Shown here: piece after piece, positions 50,074 to 58,799 of the stretch | How the letters are laid out: each line of letters begins with the position of its first letter | Position numbering within the stretch: the stretch's first letter is position 1 | Assembly: GCF_019602855.1 (NCBI RefSeq) | Contig: NZ_CP080766.1 | Location: forward strand, 1,302,001-1,366,000 | Origin: Cupriavidus pinatubonensis | GTDB lineage: Bacteria > Pseudomonadota > Gammaproteobacteria > Burkholderiales > Burkholderiaceae | Length of the DNA: 64,000 bases | Reading direction: 5' to 3' | Notes under the pieces: generated by a model | Databases searched by the model: none | Told to the model about the DNA's origin: nothing | Seen by the model: only the letters and a program-made list of their open reading frames with translations | Made by a program: the position numbers and the translations under genes

Positions 50074-51456
50074 TTACAGCGTGTGCGCCAGTTCGAGCAG
50101 CGGCTGCCGCTCAGCCGGTTCCAGCAAGCGGCCGCTGCCATCGGCGATGCCCATGCGCTGCAGCCACGCCTCGAATTCGGGTGCCGGGCGCAGCCCCAGC
50201 ACTTCGCGCAGGTACAGCGCGTCATGGAACGACGTGCTCTGGTAGTTCAGCATGATATCGTCGGCGCCGGGCACGCCCATAATGAAGTTGATGCCCGCCA
50301 CGCCGAACAGCGTCAGCAGCGTGTCCATGTCGTCCTGGTCGGCCTCGGCGTGGTTGGTGTAGCAGACATCGCAACCCATCGGCACGCCAAGCAGCTTGCC
50401 GCAGAAATGGTCTTCGAGCCCGGCGCGGATGATCTGCTTGCCGTCATACAGGTACTCGGGGCCGATGAAGCCGACCACGGTATTGACGAGCAGCGGCGAG
50501 AATCGCCGCGCCACCGCATACGCGCGTGCCTCCATGGTCTGCTGGTCCACGCCGTGGTGCGCGTTGGCCGACAGCGCGCTGCCCTGCCCGGTCTCGAAAT
50601 ACATCACGTTATCGCCAACGGTGCCGCGCGCGAGCGCCTGCGCGGCGTCGTGCGCTTCGGCCAGCAGCGACAGGCTGATGCCGAACGCCGCATTGGCGCG
50701 CTCGCTGCCCGCCACCGACTGGAACACGAGATCCACGGGCGCGCCCTGCTCCATCGCGCGCAGCGTGTGAGTGACGTGCGTGAGCACGCACGACTGCGTG
50801 GGAATGTCGTAGCGGCAGCGCAGGTCGTCGATCATGCGCAGCAGCGACACGATCGCACCGAGGTTGTCCGACGCCGGATTGACACCGATGGTCGCATCGC
50901 CGCAGCCATACATCAGTCCGTCGATGATCGACGCGGCGATGCCCTTTGGATCATCCGTGGGATGGTTCGGCTGCAGCCGCACCGAGAGACGGCCCGGCAG
51001 GCCCACGGTGCTGCGAAAGCGCGTGACCACGTGGCATTTGCGCGCGACGGCGATGAGGTCCTGGTTGCGCATGAGCTTGCTGACTGCGGCAGCCATCTCG
51101 GGCGTGATGCCGCGCGCTACAGTTGCAAGCGTGGTGCTGTCGGTCTCGTGCAGCAGCAACCAGTTGCGGAAATCCCCAACTGTCAGCGATGCGATCTCGG
51201 CAAACGCGACAGCATCGTGACTATCCACGATCAGGCGGGTGACCTCATCGTCCTCATAGGGCACGAGCGCTTCAGACAGGAACTGCGTCAGCGGCACCGC
51301 GGCGAGCGCCATGCGCGCCGCCATGCGCTCTTCCTCGCTGGCGGCGGCGATACCGGCAAGATAGTCGCCCGAACGTGCGGGGCTGGCCTTGGCCAGCAGC
51401 GTGCGCAGGTCGGCAAAGACATGACGGTGCTGTCCGACGGTGTGGGTGAATGCCAT
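50074..51456 (-). CDS. eutB: Ethanolamine ammonia-lyase large subunit
   Basis: 460-aa TIM-barrel catalytic subunit that binds B12 together with EutC. Motifs: LMYGCGDATIGVNPASDNLG, VFQSVAGSERANAAFG, SALSANAHHGVDQQTMEARAY and GVPMGCDVCYTNHAEADQDD. The start is at 51456 (MAFTHTVGQH), with GGAG about 9 nt upstream. The gene uses the same short promoter region as the divergent phoD. Acetaldehyde dehydrogenase is not adjacent. Confidence 0.95.
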   Translation of the reverse strand: MAFTHTVGQHRHVFADLRTLLAKASPARSGDYLAGIAAASEEERMAARMALAAVPLTQFLSEALVPYEDDEVTRLIVDSHDAVAFAEIASLTVGDFRNWLLLHETDSTTLATVARGITPEMAAAVSKLMRNQDLIAVARKCHVVTRFRSTVGLPGRLSVRLQPNHPTDDPKGIAASIIDGLMYGCGDATIGVNPASDNLGAIVSLLRMIDDLRCRYDIPTQSCVLTHVTHTLRAMEQGAPVDLVFQSVAGSERANAAFGISLSLLAEAHDAAQALARGTVGDNVMYFETGQGSALSANAHHGVDQQTMEARAYAVARRFSPLLVNTVVGFIGPEYLYDGKQIIRAGLEDHFCGKLLGVPMGCDVCYTNHAEADQDDMDTLLTLFGVAGINFIMGVPGADDIMLNYQSTSFHDALYLREVLGLRPAPEFEAWLQRMGIADGSGRLLEPAERQPLLELAHTL

Positions 51457-51868
51457 GAGTGGGGGCTCCGGGGCAAACCACGCGATGGCATGCCGCATGC
51501 GCCATCGGGACCGGGCGATATTGCGCCGGTATCGTAACTATAGACCTTCAGGTTACAAGGCTTGCGCAACGACGCCATCCCGCGCAGTTCCCCCGCTCGA
51601 GTAATTCTCCCTGTGAAGTCTTTGGAGACCCGCCGTGTTGCGGAAGGCATCACGAAAACCGGCCATGTCCGGAATGACCCGATACCGCACACCGCTGCTC
51701 GCTGCTCGCTGCCCATGTACTACGCAAACGCGCTCATCCGCGCCGCGCCGCCGTCCGGCGTCATCTTTCTCCTATAGCGATGTCGGCAATGCACCGACAG
51801 CGACCGCGTTTCCCGGCACCTAGTATCCAGATGCCACCGCTTGCGGGACCACAACAAGGAGAAGCACC
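51457..51868. other. 412-bp divergent region between eutB and phoD
   Basis: There is no gene. Close to eutB is a hairpin CGATGGC/GCCATCG (51483-51507). Further up is the dyad GTAAC-N13-GTTAC (51534-51556), with TATAGT on the minus strand between the arms, possibly a promoter-operator. On the phoD side, TGTCGG/CCGACA forms a small dyad near 51781-51799. I see no B12 riboswitch box. Confidence 0.45.
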
Positions 51869-53881
51869 ATGGACCGTCGCCAGTTCCTCAAGTGGGGGAG
51901 TTTCATGACTGTCTCGGTGGCAACCGGCGGGCTCGCCGGATGCGGTGGAGGTGGAGATTCCGATGGGGGGCCTACCGATACCGGCAACCCCGAGAACTTC
52001 AATTTCCTGCATGGCGTCGCCTCGGGCGATCCGAAGCCCGACAGCGTCATCGTATGGACGCGCGTCGAGGGCAGCAACGGGCAACGCCCCGTGGAAGTGC
52101 GGCTGCAGGTATCGACCCAACAGGACTTCGGCACGCTGCTGGTCAACCAGCGCCTGTCCGCATTGCCCGACTGGGACTACACGCTGCGCAACAAGGTGAC
52201 GGGCCTTGCCGCAGCGACGCAGTACTACTACCGCTTCCTGCTCGGCGATCGGCCCAGCATGACCGGCCGGACACGCACCGCCGCCGCGGCCGGTACGCCG
52301 CTGTCGCAACTGCGCTTTGCCTTTGTCTCGTGCCAGAACTGGAACGTCAACCACTGGGCCGGCATGGAAGAGCTTGCCAACCAGGACCTGGAGTTCATTG
52401 TCCATGTCGGCGACTACATCTATGAAGCTGTACCGGGCGGCTCGCGCAATGGCAACGTGGAAGACCGGCACGGGGTACTGCAGCTTCCCAATGGCACTGG
52501 ACTGCCGGACGGTTCCGTCTACGCGACCACGCTGGCCGATTACCGCTACCTGTACCGGAGCTACCGCAGCGACACGCGCCTGCAGGCGCTGCATGCCGCC
52601 TTCCCGATGATCGCGATCTGGGACGACCACGAGTTTTCCGACAACTGCTGGCAAGACCGCCAGACCTACAGCCCCAACGACGACATGACACCGCGCACGG
52701 CGCGGCGGCGCAGCGCCAATCAGGCGTGGTTCGAATTCCTCCCGGCTGATGTCACGATCGACCTCAACAATCCGTCGTTCCAGAACATACAGATCTACCG
52801 CTCCTTCACGTTCGGCAACCTCGCCACGCTGCTGATGACCGACGAGCGGCTGTACCGGGCCGACCACATCATTCCGGAGTCGTCGACTGGCGGCAACGTG
52901 GGCAGCAGACAGTTCGTTCCGGCCGGCAGACTTGCCTCAGCCGAAGCCGACAAGATGGCAGCCGCTGGCAATGCACTGACGCCGGTGTCCATGCTCGGTG
53001 ACACGCAGCGCGCGTGGTGGCAGGACCGCGTGGGCGGCGCCAATACCACGTGGAAGCTGTGGGGCAACGAGCTTGCGATGCTGCGCATGCAAATCGACAT
53101 GCCACAGGCGCTGGCCGACCTCATCTCCAGAGCGCTTGCGCAGGTCAACGGCGTACTCGCCCCGATCGTCGCCGACATGACGACCGCTCTCGCGAGCGAC
53201 CTGCGCGGCGCGAGCGCGGCGGGGACTTACGTGGGACTCACCTACACCGCACTGCGCAACGTGGTGTCACGCGTCGGGATCAGCAGCGCGACCTTCGACG
53301 CGAATATCAAGCCGTTCATCGACAGCCGCCTGCCCCCGATCTGGCTGCTCGACCGCATCATCCTCAACGCGGACCAGTGGGACGGCTACAATGCCGAGCG
53401 CAAGAACCTGATGGCGTTCCTGAAGACCCACGGCATCAAGAACGTGGTGACACTGAGCGGCGATATCCATGCCTTCTTTGCGGGCCAGGTCATGGATGAC
53501 TACGACGCCGCCACGCCGGCTCCTGTGATGGTGGACCTCGTGACGGCCGGGCTGTCGAGCAATTCGCTCCTTAGCGGACTGCGCCAAAGAATCGAGAACG
53601 ACCAGACGTTCACCGCGGTGCGCGATCTCATCTTCAGCAACGTCGGCGGCACGCTGGTGAACACGCTGGATACCACGCTGCGCACGTTCAATCCCTGGCT
53701 GCGCCATGCCGAAACCAACGTCGAAGGCTATGCCCTGGTGACGCTGACACCCGACAAGCTCAGTTGCGCGTTCCACGTGATGAAGGAACTCCAGGGCACC
53801 ACGGCACCGGCGCAGCCAGCCACGGCGAGCGTGAAGGTCTTTGAAGTGTCGTCAGGCGCCGTCGACGTTACCGCCGTGTAG
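51869..53881 (+). CDS. PhoD-family alkaline phosphatase/phosphodiesterase, Tat lipoprotein
   Basis: 670 aa. The N-terminus MDRRQFLKWGSFMTVSVATG followed by LAGC is a twin-arginine signal with a lipobox, so the protein is folded before export and lipid-anchored at Cys25. The N-terminal PhoD domain (FLHGVASGDPKPDSVIVWTRV) precedes a metallophosphatase core (FVSCQNWNVNHWAGMEEL, HVGDYIYE, AIWDDHEFSDN, LSGDIHAFFAG). It uses Fe/Ca to release phosphate from mono- and diesters. A Pho box is not obvious upstream. Confidence 0.9.
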   Translation: MDRRQFLKWGSFMTVSVATGGLAGCGGGGDSDGGPTDTGNPENFNFLHGVASGDPKPDSVIVWTRVEGSNGQRPVEVRLQVSTQQDFGTLLVNQRLSALPDWDYTLRNKVTGLAAATQYYYRFLLGDRPSMTGRTRTAAAAGTPLSQLRFAFVSCQNWNVNHWAGMEELANQDLEFIVHVGDYIYEAVPGGSRNGNVEDRHGVLQLPNGTGLPDGSVYATTLADYRYLYRSYRSDTRLQALHAAFPMIAIWDDHEFSDNCWQDRQTYSPNDDMTPRTARRRSANQAWFEFLPADVTIDLNNPSFQNIQIYRSFTFGNLATLLMTDERLYRADHIIPESSTGGNVGSRQFVPAGRLASAEADKMAAAGNALTPVSMLGDTQRAWWQDRVGGANTTWKLWGNELAMLRMQIDMPQALADLISRALAQVNGVLAPIVADMTTALASDLRGASAAGTYVGLTYTALRNVVSRVGISSATFDANIKPFIDSRLPPIWLLDRIILNADQWDGYNAERKNLMAFLKTHGIKNVVTLSGDIHAFFAGQVMDDYDAATPAPVMVDLVTAGLSSNSLLSGLRQRIENDQTFTAVRDLIFSNVGGTLVNTLDTTLRTFNPWLRHAETNVEGYALVTLTPDKLSCAFHVMKELQGTTAPAQPATASVKVFEVSSGAVDVTAV

Positions 53882-53907
53882 AGCAGCTTCGGCGCGACCG
53901 CATTCAT

Positions 53908-54624
53908 TCAGGCGTCAGTGCTGCCGCCGCGCCCGGCTGCCGGCGCTTCCAGGCTGCGCTCCAGCAGCGTCAGATCATCCCGTAGCATCTGCAGGATCGC
54001 AGCGGGCCCCGGCTTCTCCAAGGCGCGGCTGGCCGGCAGCTCCACCGAGCGCAGCGCCATGTCCGCGATCTGGCCCGCTACCTCGTCCATCGATACCTGT
54101 CCGGCAGGGTTGAACCACCACGCGGTCCAGTTGCACATGCCGATGATCGAGAATGCGGCGACCTTGGCGTCCACCACGCGAAAGGTGCCATGGTCGATGC
54201 CGAATTCGATTGCCTGCCGGAACTGTTCCAGCACCGCGCGGCGTGACTGCTCGGCCATCTTGCGCTGCTTGAGCGGCAGGTTGTTCTCGTTGCGCTCGAC
54301 CACGCGGAACTGCAGCGGGTGCGACAGGATCAGCGTGGCGTGGCGCAGCACCAGGTGGCGCAGGATGCCGTCCGGCGTGCGCATGGCCTCGGGGATGGCC
54401 TCGGTGGCCAGCTGTGCCGCAGTGCGCGTGACCGCCGTGGTCAGCTCTTCGAGGATCGCTTCCTTGCTCTTGAAGTAGTAGTACAGCGCCGGACGGCTCA
54501 GTCCTACCGCGTCCGCGATGTCGTTGAGCCCGGTGCCATCGAAGCCGCGCTCGATAAAGAGGCGCGTTGCGACCTCCAGGATCGAGTCCCGCAGCGCGTC
54601 GCTCTTGGTCTGTGTCTTTGCCAT
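53908..54624 (-). CDS. TetR-family repressor of the divergent aromatic operon
   Basis: 238 aa. The N-terminal TetR helix-turn-helix (about 10-65; ILEVATRLFIERGFDGTGLND, GLSRPALYYYFKSKEAILEELT) precedes an all-helical ligand domain of the FadR/AcrR type. The start at 54624 (MAKTQTKSD). A perfect dyad TCGACGC-AG-GCGTCGA begins 19 bp upstream of its start and a related sequence occurs at the promoter of the divergent operon, so it should repress both. The ligand is unknown; an aryl-CoA or free acid is likely from the context. Confidence 0.9.
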   Translation of the reverse strand: MAKTQTKSDALRDSILEVATRLFIERGFDGTGLNDIADAVGLSRPALYYYFKSKEAILEELTTAVTRTAAQLATEAIPEAMRTPDGILRHLVLRHATLILSHPLQFRVVERNENNLPLKQRKMAEQSRRAVLEQFRQAIEFGIDHGTFRVVDAKVAAFSIIGMCNWTAWWFNPAGQVSMDEVAGQIADMALRSVELPASRALEKPGPAAILQMLRDDLTLLERSLEAPAAGRGGSTDA

Positions 54625-54638
54625 GGACTGCCATTCAG

Positions 54639-54658
54639 TTTTTCGACGCAGGCGTCGA
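54639..54658. promoter_or_regulatory. TetR operator, site A
   Basis: TTTTTCGACGCAGGCGTCGA, with the perfect dyad TCGACGC-AG-GCGTCGA at 54643-54658. It lies 15 bp upstream of the TetR start and is 16/20 identical to site B (54785-54804, opposite strand). Confidence 0.65.
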
Positions 54659-54784
54659 CAAGCCACCACGATAAACAAAATGGCGGTAACACGCCACCCC
54701 GCGAGCCTGCCCGCCAGTCTCGGTGCACCTGTCTAGTGAATCAAGCGCCGCCCAGCAGGCCATTTCGACGCCTTCGCGAAAAAA

Positions 54785-54804
54785 TTTACGCCCACGTCGA
54801 AAAA
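54785..54804. promoter_or_regulatory. TetR operator, site B, at the catabolic promoter
   Basis: The minus strand reads TTTTTCGACGTGGGCGTAAA, 16/20 identical to site A. It sits about 30-50 bp upstream of the hydrolase start, just before a TATTCT -10-like box (54810-54815), so repressor binding there would block initiation. Confidence 0.6.
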
Positions 54805-54835
54805 TGGACTATTCTGTAAAAAACGGAGTGAGATG

Positions 54836-56119
54836 ATGACAAGCCCCCAGACGCCCCCCAACGCTTCTCCCGCCGCACGCGGGCCGATTGCAGGTTTTCT
54901 GAACACCGACTGGAACCCCCGCGACGTGCCAGCCGGCACGGTCACGCGCAACGTCGTGCTGCGCACCGAGGACGGCGCGGCCACCGGTGGTTCGCTGTAT
55001 GCCGCAGGCCAGCCCGACACGGTGGTCTGCATCATGCATCCGCGCGAGTTCATGGCTTGCCACTACCTGATTCCCGACATCGTGGAAGCCGGTTATGCAG
55101 CCTGGTCGCAATCGCCGCGCAGTGTCGGCAACGACCAGCGCCTGGAGCACGAGTTCGCGCTCTATGACGTGGCGGCCGGCGTGCGATTCCTGCGTGAAGC
55201 GGGCTTCCGCAATATCGTGCTGCTCGGCAACTCGGGCGGCAGCGGCCTGTATGCGCTGTACGTCCAGCAGTCGAACATTGCACCCGAGGCACGCATTGCG
55301 CGGACGCCGGGCGGCCGCGCGACGAACCTTGCATCGGCATTGCTGCCGGCCGTGGATGGCGTGGTCTTCGTCGCACCGCATCCGGGACAAGGCATGCTGC
55401 TGCAGTCCTGCATCGACCCGTCCGTGACCGATGAGCGCGACCCGCTTTCCGTCGATGCTGCGCTCGATGCGTTCTCGGCGGCCAATGGATATGCGCCGGC
55501 TCCGCAGTCGTCCGCGTATCACGCCGACTTCGTCGCGAAGTACCGTGCCGCGCAAGAAGGACGCGTACAGCGTCTCGACCATCTTGCCAAAGCGATGATT
55601 GCCGAGCGCATGGACGCCCGTGCCGAAGTGAAGCGCAACCCGGGCACAGTCAGCGATGCCGTGCGCCGGCGCGCCGCCCACACGCAACTCTTCACCGTGT
55701 GGCGCACCGACGCCGACCTGCGCTGCTTCGATCTGTCGCTCGATTCGTCGGACCGCAAATACGGCTCGCTCTGGGGCTCTGATCCGTTTGCGTCCAACTA
55801 TGGATCGGTTGGATTCGCACGCGTGTGCTCGCCCGAAAGCTGGTTGTCGACGTGGTCCGGCCAGTCGTCGAACGCCGCGCTGTCGCGCACGGCGCCTGCC
55901 ATCCACCAGCCGACGCTGCTGATCGAGTACACGGCCGACCAGGCCTGCTTCCCCAGCGTCATCGCGGACATCTTCGAAAGCCTCGGCAGCGCCGGCAAAC
56001 AGCATCACCGCGTGCGTGGCGACCACCACGGCCGCGCGCTTGCCAGCGGTGAGGAGCCCGGCCGCTACGCAGCGGGACGCTTGCTGCAGACATGGCTGCG
56101 CGAAACCTTCCCGCAGTAA
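54836..56119 (+). CDS. Alpha/beta hydrolase of an aromatic-acid operon
   Basis: 427 aa with an alpha/beta-hydrolase core: DTVVCIMHPREFMACHYL near residue 65, a nucleophile elbow LLGNSGGSGLYAL (about 135-147), a central helical insertion (about 170-290) and a catalytic His near the end (HRVRGDHHGRAL). The start at 54836 leaves 7 nt to GGAG; ATG at 54833 is also possible. First gene of a seven-gene operon. It could be a thioesterase or a C-C hydrolase; the sequence does not decide. Confidence 0.78.
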   Translation: MTSPQTPPNASPAARGPIAGFLNTDWNPRDVPAGTVTRNVVLRTEDGAATGGSLYAAGQPDTVVCIMHPREFMACHYLIPDIVEAGYAAWSQSPRSVGNDQRLEHEFALYDVAAGVRFLREAGFRNIVLLGNSGGSGLYALYVQQSNIAPEARIARTPGGRATNLASALLPAVDGVVFVAPHPGQGMLLQSCIDPSVTDERDPLSVDAALDAFSAANGYAPAPQSSAYHADFVAKYRAAQEGRVQRLDHLAKAMIAERMDARAEVKRNPGTVSDAVRRRAAHTQLFTVWRTDADLRCFDLSLDSSDRKYGSLWGSDPFASNYGSVGFARVCSPESWLSTWSGQSSNAALSRTAPAIHQPTLLIEYTADQACFPSVIADIFESLGSAGKQHHRVRGDHHGRALASGEEPGRYAAGRLLQTWLRETFPQ

Positions 56120-56160
56120 CGCCCCCAACACATACCGCCCCCCGATCCGGAGACACAACG

Positions 56161-56817
56161 ATGTATGCAAGGACCGCCCCACCCGACGCCGCCGCGCCGC
56201 TGCGCCTGCACGGTGTCGACCACACTGCCCGGCCCACCTGGCGCCTGAAGGAGACCGTCACGTTCTATCGCGACATTCTTGGGCTGCCGCTGATCCACAC
56301 GATCTCGGCACGCGGCTGGGGGCCTTCGACGCACCCCGATTTCCTGCACTTTTTCTTCGACAGCGGCAAGGGCAGCACCATCGCATTCTTCTACTACCTT
56401 GGCAGTGACGCGCCCGAAGCGCTCGCGGGCCGCGACACCCGCCCGCCGCTGCCGGACGATCACGTGTTCGACGCGACCCACACGGCATGGCTGGTTGACA
56501 CGCAGGAAGAGCTGCTGGCGTGGAAAACGCGCCTGGAAGCACGTGGCGTGGTGGTGTCCGCGGAAACCGCACACGAGGTGATCGAGTCGATCTACTTCCG
56601 CGACCCGAACGGCTACTTCATCGAGATCACGCGCAAGCTGCGGCCGCTGGCCGCGCTTGATGCGCGCGACGCCGATGCGACGCTAGCCGCCGCGATCGAA
56701 CTGGAAGACGAAGCCCGTGCTGCGCAAAAGCGCGTGACGTCGATCGACGATATCTGGATGCGCAAGGCGGAGATTATTGGCCGTCGCCTCAACGTGGAGC
56801 AGGAGTGTCACGCATGA
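56161..56817 (+). CDS. VOC-family ring-cleavage dioxygenase-like protein
   Basis: 218 aa with a single glyoxalase/VOC domain. The three metal ligands expected for an extradiol-type site appear in VDHTARPTWRLKETVTFY (His), ATHTAWLVDTQEE (His) and YFIEITRKLRP (Glu). The N-terminal half includes DFLHFFFDSGKGSTIAFFYY. It may cleave a hydroxylated aryl acid or its CoA ester. Its stop overlaps the next start (ATGA). Confidence 0.82.
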   Translation: MYARTAPPDAAAPLRLHGVDHTARPTWRLKETVTFYRDILGLPLIHTISARGWGPSTHPDFLHFFFDSGKGSTIAFFYYLGSDAPEALAGRDTRPPLPDDHVFDATHTAWLVDTQEELLAWKTRLEARGVVVSAETAHEVIESIYFRDPNGYFIEITRKLRPLAALDARDADATLAAAIELEDEARAAQKRVTSIDDIWMRKAEIIGRRLNVEQECHA

Positions 56818-57086
56818 GCCAGTCCGCCCTGCGCATTTTTGTGCTGAACGTGCCCGAGTTCGCATCGCTGACGGAGGCCGCGCGCCGCCTGCCGGCATGC
56901 CGCCTCAGCGACGTTGGCGACTACACCGTGATCGCGTCCGATGAGCCGGTCGAGTTCGGGCGCCGCGCACTGGGCCTTAAGCCTGCTGTCTGGTATGGCC
57001 TCTTTACCGGCGGCCTCGACGGCAGGATCGAGCGATTCGACCGCGATATCGTGCGCATCGTGCCGCGCGATGCCGCGGCGCAATGA
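56814..57086 (+). CDS. Small protein of the aromatic operon (unknown family)
   Basis: 90 aa; the ATG overlaps the VOC gene stop, so it is translationally coupled to it. It looks like a soluble alpha/beta protein (SALRIFVLNVPEFASLTEAAR, DVGDYTVIASDEPVEFGRRALG, AVWYGLFTGGLDGRIERFDR). Coupling to the dioxygenase suggests an accessory subunit. I do not recognise the family. Confidence 0.75.
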   Translation: MSQSALRIFVLNVPEFASLTEAARRLPACRLSDVGDYTVIASDEPVEFGRRALGLKPAVWYGLFTGGLDGRIERFDRDIVRIVPRDAAAQ

Positions 57087-57101
57087 GTTCCGGAGGCCAT
57101 C

Positions 57102-58799
57102 ATGACCGGCATTCATTTCCCGATTGAAGGCGTGGCGTACTGCCCGCCGGCAGACGCTGAACGGTACTTCAGAAGCGGTGCATGGATCGACGACACGCTC
57201 GGCGGCGCACTGCGCAAGACCGCACGGCGCGCGCCGGACCAGGCCGCGTTCATCAGCGACGAGCGGACGATCACGTTTGCGGAACTCGATGCGCTCAGCG
57301 AGCGCCTCGGCGCCGCGCTGCACCAGCTCGGCCTGCTTCCGGGCGACCGTGCCATCTTCCAGATGGGCACCACGATCGACTCGGTCATCGCGCTGATGGG
57401 CTGCTACAAGGCAGGCGTCGTTCCCGTGTGCGCGGTGCCGCAATACCGTGAAGTCGAGATCGGCCAGCTTTCCGCGCAGTCGGAACCCCGCGCCTACTTC
57501 GTGCAAGCCGATTTCAGTGCATTCGACCTGACCGGCTTTGCCCGCGGCATGGCGCAGCGCCACCCGTCGATCGAACACCTGTTCGTCGCGCGGGGCGGCA
57601 GTCCTGCGGCACAGGGCCAGGTTGCCGAACATGGCATGGATGCGCTCATCGAGTCGATCCCTTACGAACAGGCTGTCGAAGTGCTGGCCGGCGTTCCGAT
57701 CGGCAGCGAGGACGTGCTCAGCTTCCAGCTTTCCGGCGGCACGACCGGCGTACCGAAGATCATTCCGCGCTTTCATGCCGAATATATCGGCCATGCGCTG
57801 GCCTGCATGCGCCAGCTCGGCCAGACCGCGCAAAGCCGGCTGATCTGGTCGCTGCCGCTGCTGCACAACGCGGGACAGGTCTACGTGCTGGTGCCAGCGG
57901 TGGCGGGTGGCATGACGTCGGTGCTGATGCCGCGCGTCGATATCGCGCGGATGCTGGAACTGATCGAACAGCATCGCGTCACGCATGGCATGTCGATTGG
58001 CCCGGTCGCGCCGCAGATGATCGCGTACCAGGACATCGCGCGGCACGACCTGTCGTCGCTGGAGCTGTTCGGCACGATGACGCGCGCCGATGCGCTCGAA
58101 GCGCATCTCGGCGTGCCCTGCTTCAACCTGTTCGGCACCACCGAAGGATTGCTGCTCGGTGGCGGCGCGCGCTTCCCCTCCGCGATGCGACATCGCACCC
58201 AGGGCTTCTCTGGTTGCCCCGATGACGATCTCCGCCTGCTGGTGCCCGGCACGGACGAAGCTGCTGCACCGGGAACGCCGGGCGAACTCTGCTTCCGTGG
58301 CCCGTCGAGCCTGCGCGGCTACTACAAGGCGCCGGAGGCCACCGCGCAGTCCCTGACCGCGGACGGGTTCGTTCGCTCCGGCGACCTCATGACCGAGCAC
58401 GTGATCGACGGCTACCGTTGCTTCGCATTTGAAGGCCGCCTGCGCGACAACGTGAACCGGGGCGGCGAAAAGATCGGCTCTGAAGAAGTGGAGGCGTATG
58501 TCAGCCGGCATCCGGCAGTCGCGGATGCCAAGCTCGTCGCGATGCCAGATCCGCTGTACGGCGAAAAGGGTTGCATCTACGTGATCCTGCGCGCGGGCCA
58601 CGTAGCGCCCGATGTGACCGAACTCGCAGCATTCCTCGTAGAACAGGGACTCGCGAAATTCAAATGTCCCGAGCGAATTGAAGTTGTCGCCGAGTTTCCG
58701 GTGACGCGGGTCGGCAAGGTCGACAAGGCCGCCTTGCGCGCCATGGTCGCGCGCCAGCTTGAAAACGAAGCCACGGAATTGGGAAGGAAGTCAGCATGA
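57102..58799 (+). CDS. Aryl-acid AMP ligase / aryl-CoA synthetase (EntE/SdgA-like)
   Basis: 565 aa of the ANL superfamily. Core motifs: SFQLSGGTTGVPKIIPR (P-loop), FNLFGTTEG, RSGDLMTEH, FEGRLRDNVNRGGEKIGSEEVE and the catalytic Lys at VTRVGKVDKAALRAM. Its N-terminal region matches ligases that adenylate salicylate or 2,3-dihydroxybenzoate (YCPPADAERYFRSGAW). It would activate an aromatic acid as AMP ester and then CoA thioester. A good ribosome site (CGGAGG) lies 5 nt upstream. The exact acid is unknown. Confidence 0.85.
   Translation: MTGIHFPIEGVAYCPPADAERYFRSGAWIDDTLGGALRKTARRAPDQAAFISDERTITFAELDALSERLGAALHQLGLLPGDRAIFQMGTTIDSVIALMGCYKAGVVPVCAVPQYREVEIGQLSAQSEPRAYFVQADFSAFDLTGFARGMAQRHPSIEHLFVARGGSPAAQGQVAEHGMDALIESIPYEQAVEVLAGVPIGSEDVLSFQLSGGTTGVPKIIPRFHAEYIGHALACMRQLGQTAQSRLIWSLPLLHNAGQVYVLVPAVAGGMTSVLMPRVDIARMLELIEQHRVTHGMSIGPVAPQMIAYQDIARHDLSSLELFGTMTRADALEAHLGVPCFNLFGTTEGLLLGGGARFPSAMRHRTQGFSGCPDDDLRLLVPGTDEAAAPGTPGELCFRGPSSLRGYYKAPEATAQSLTADGFVRSGDLMTEHVIDGYRCFAFEGRLRDNVNRGGEKIGSEEVEAYVSRHPAVADAKLVAMPDPLYGEKGCIYVILRAGHVAPDVTELAAFLVEQGLAKFKCPERIEVVAEFPVTRVGKVDKAALRAMVARQLENEATELGRKSA

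Noticed and set aside
50053..51537. 494-aa open frame antisense to eutB
   Set aside because: Shadow of eutB, whose motifs and ribosome site are clear on the minus strand.
51457..51868. Cobalamin riboswitch upstream of eutB
   Set aside because: I could not find a B12 box (GCC-ACTG type core) or the paired stems around it in the leader.
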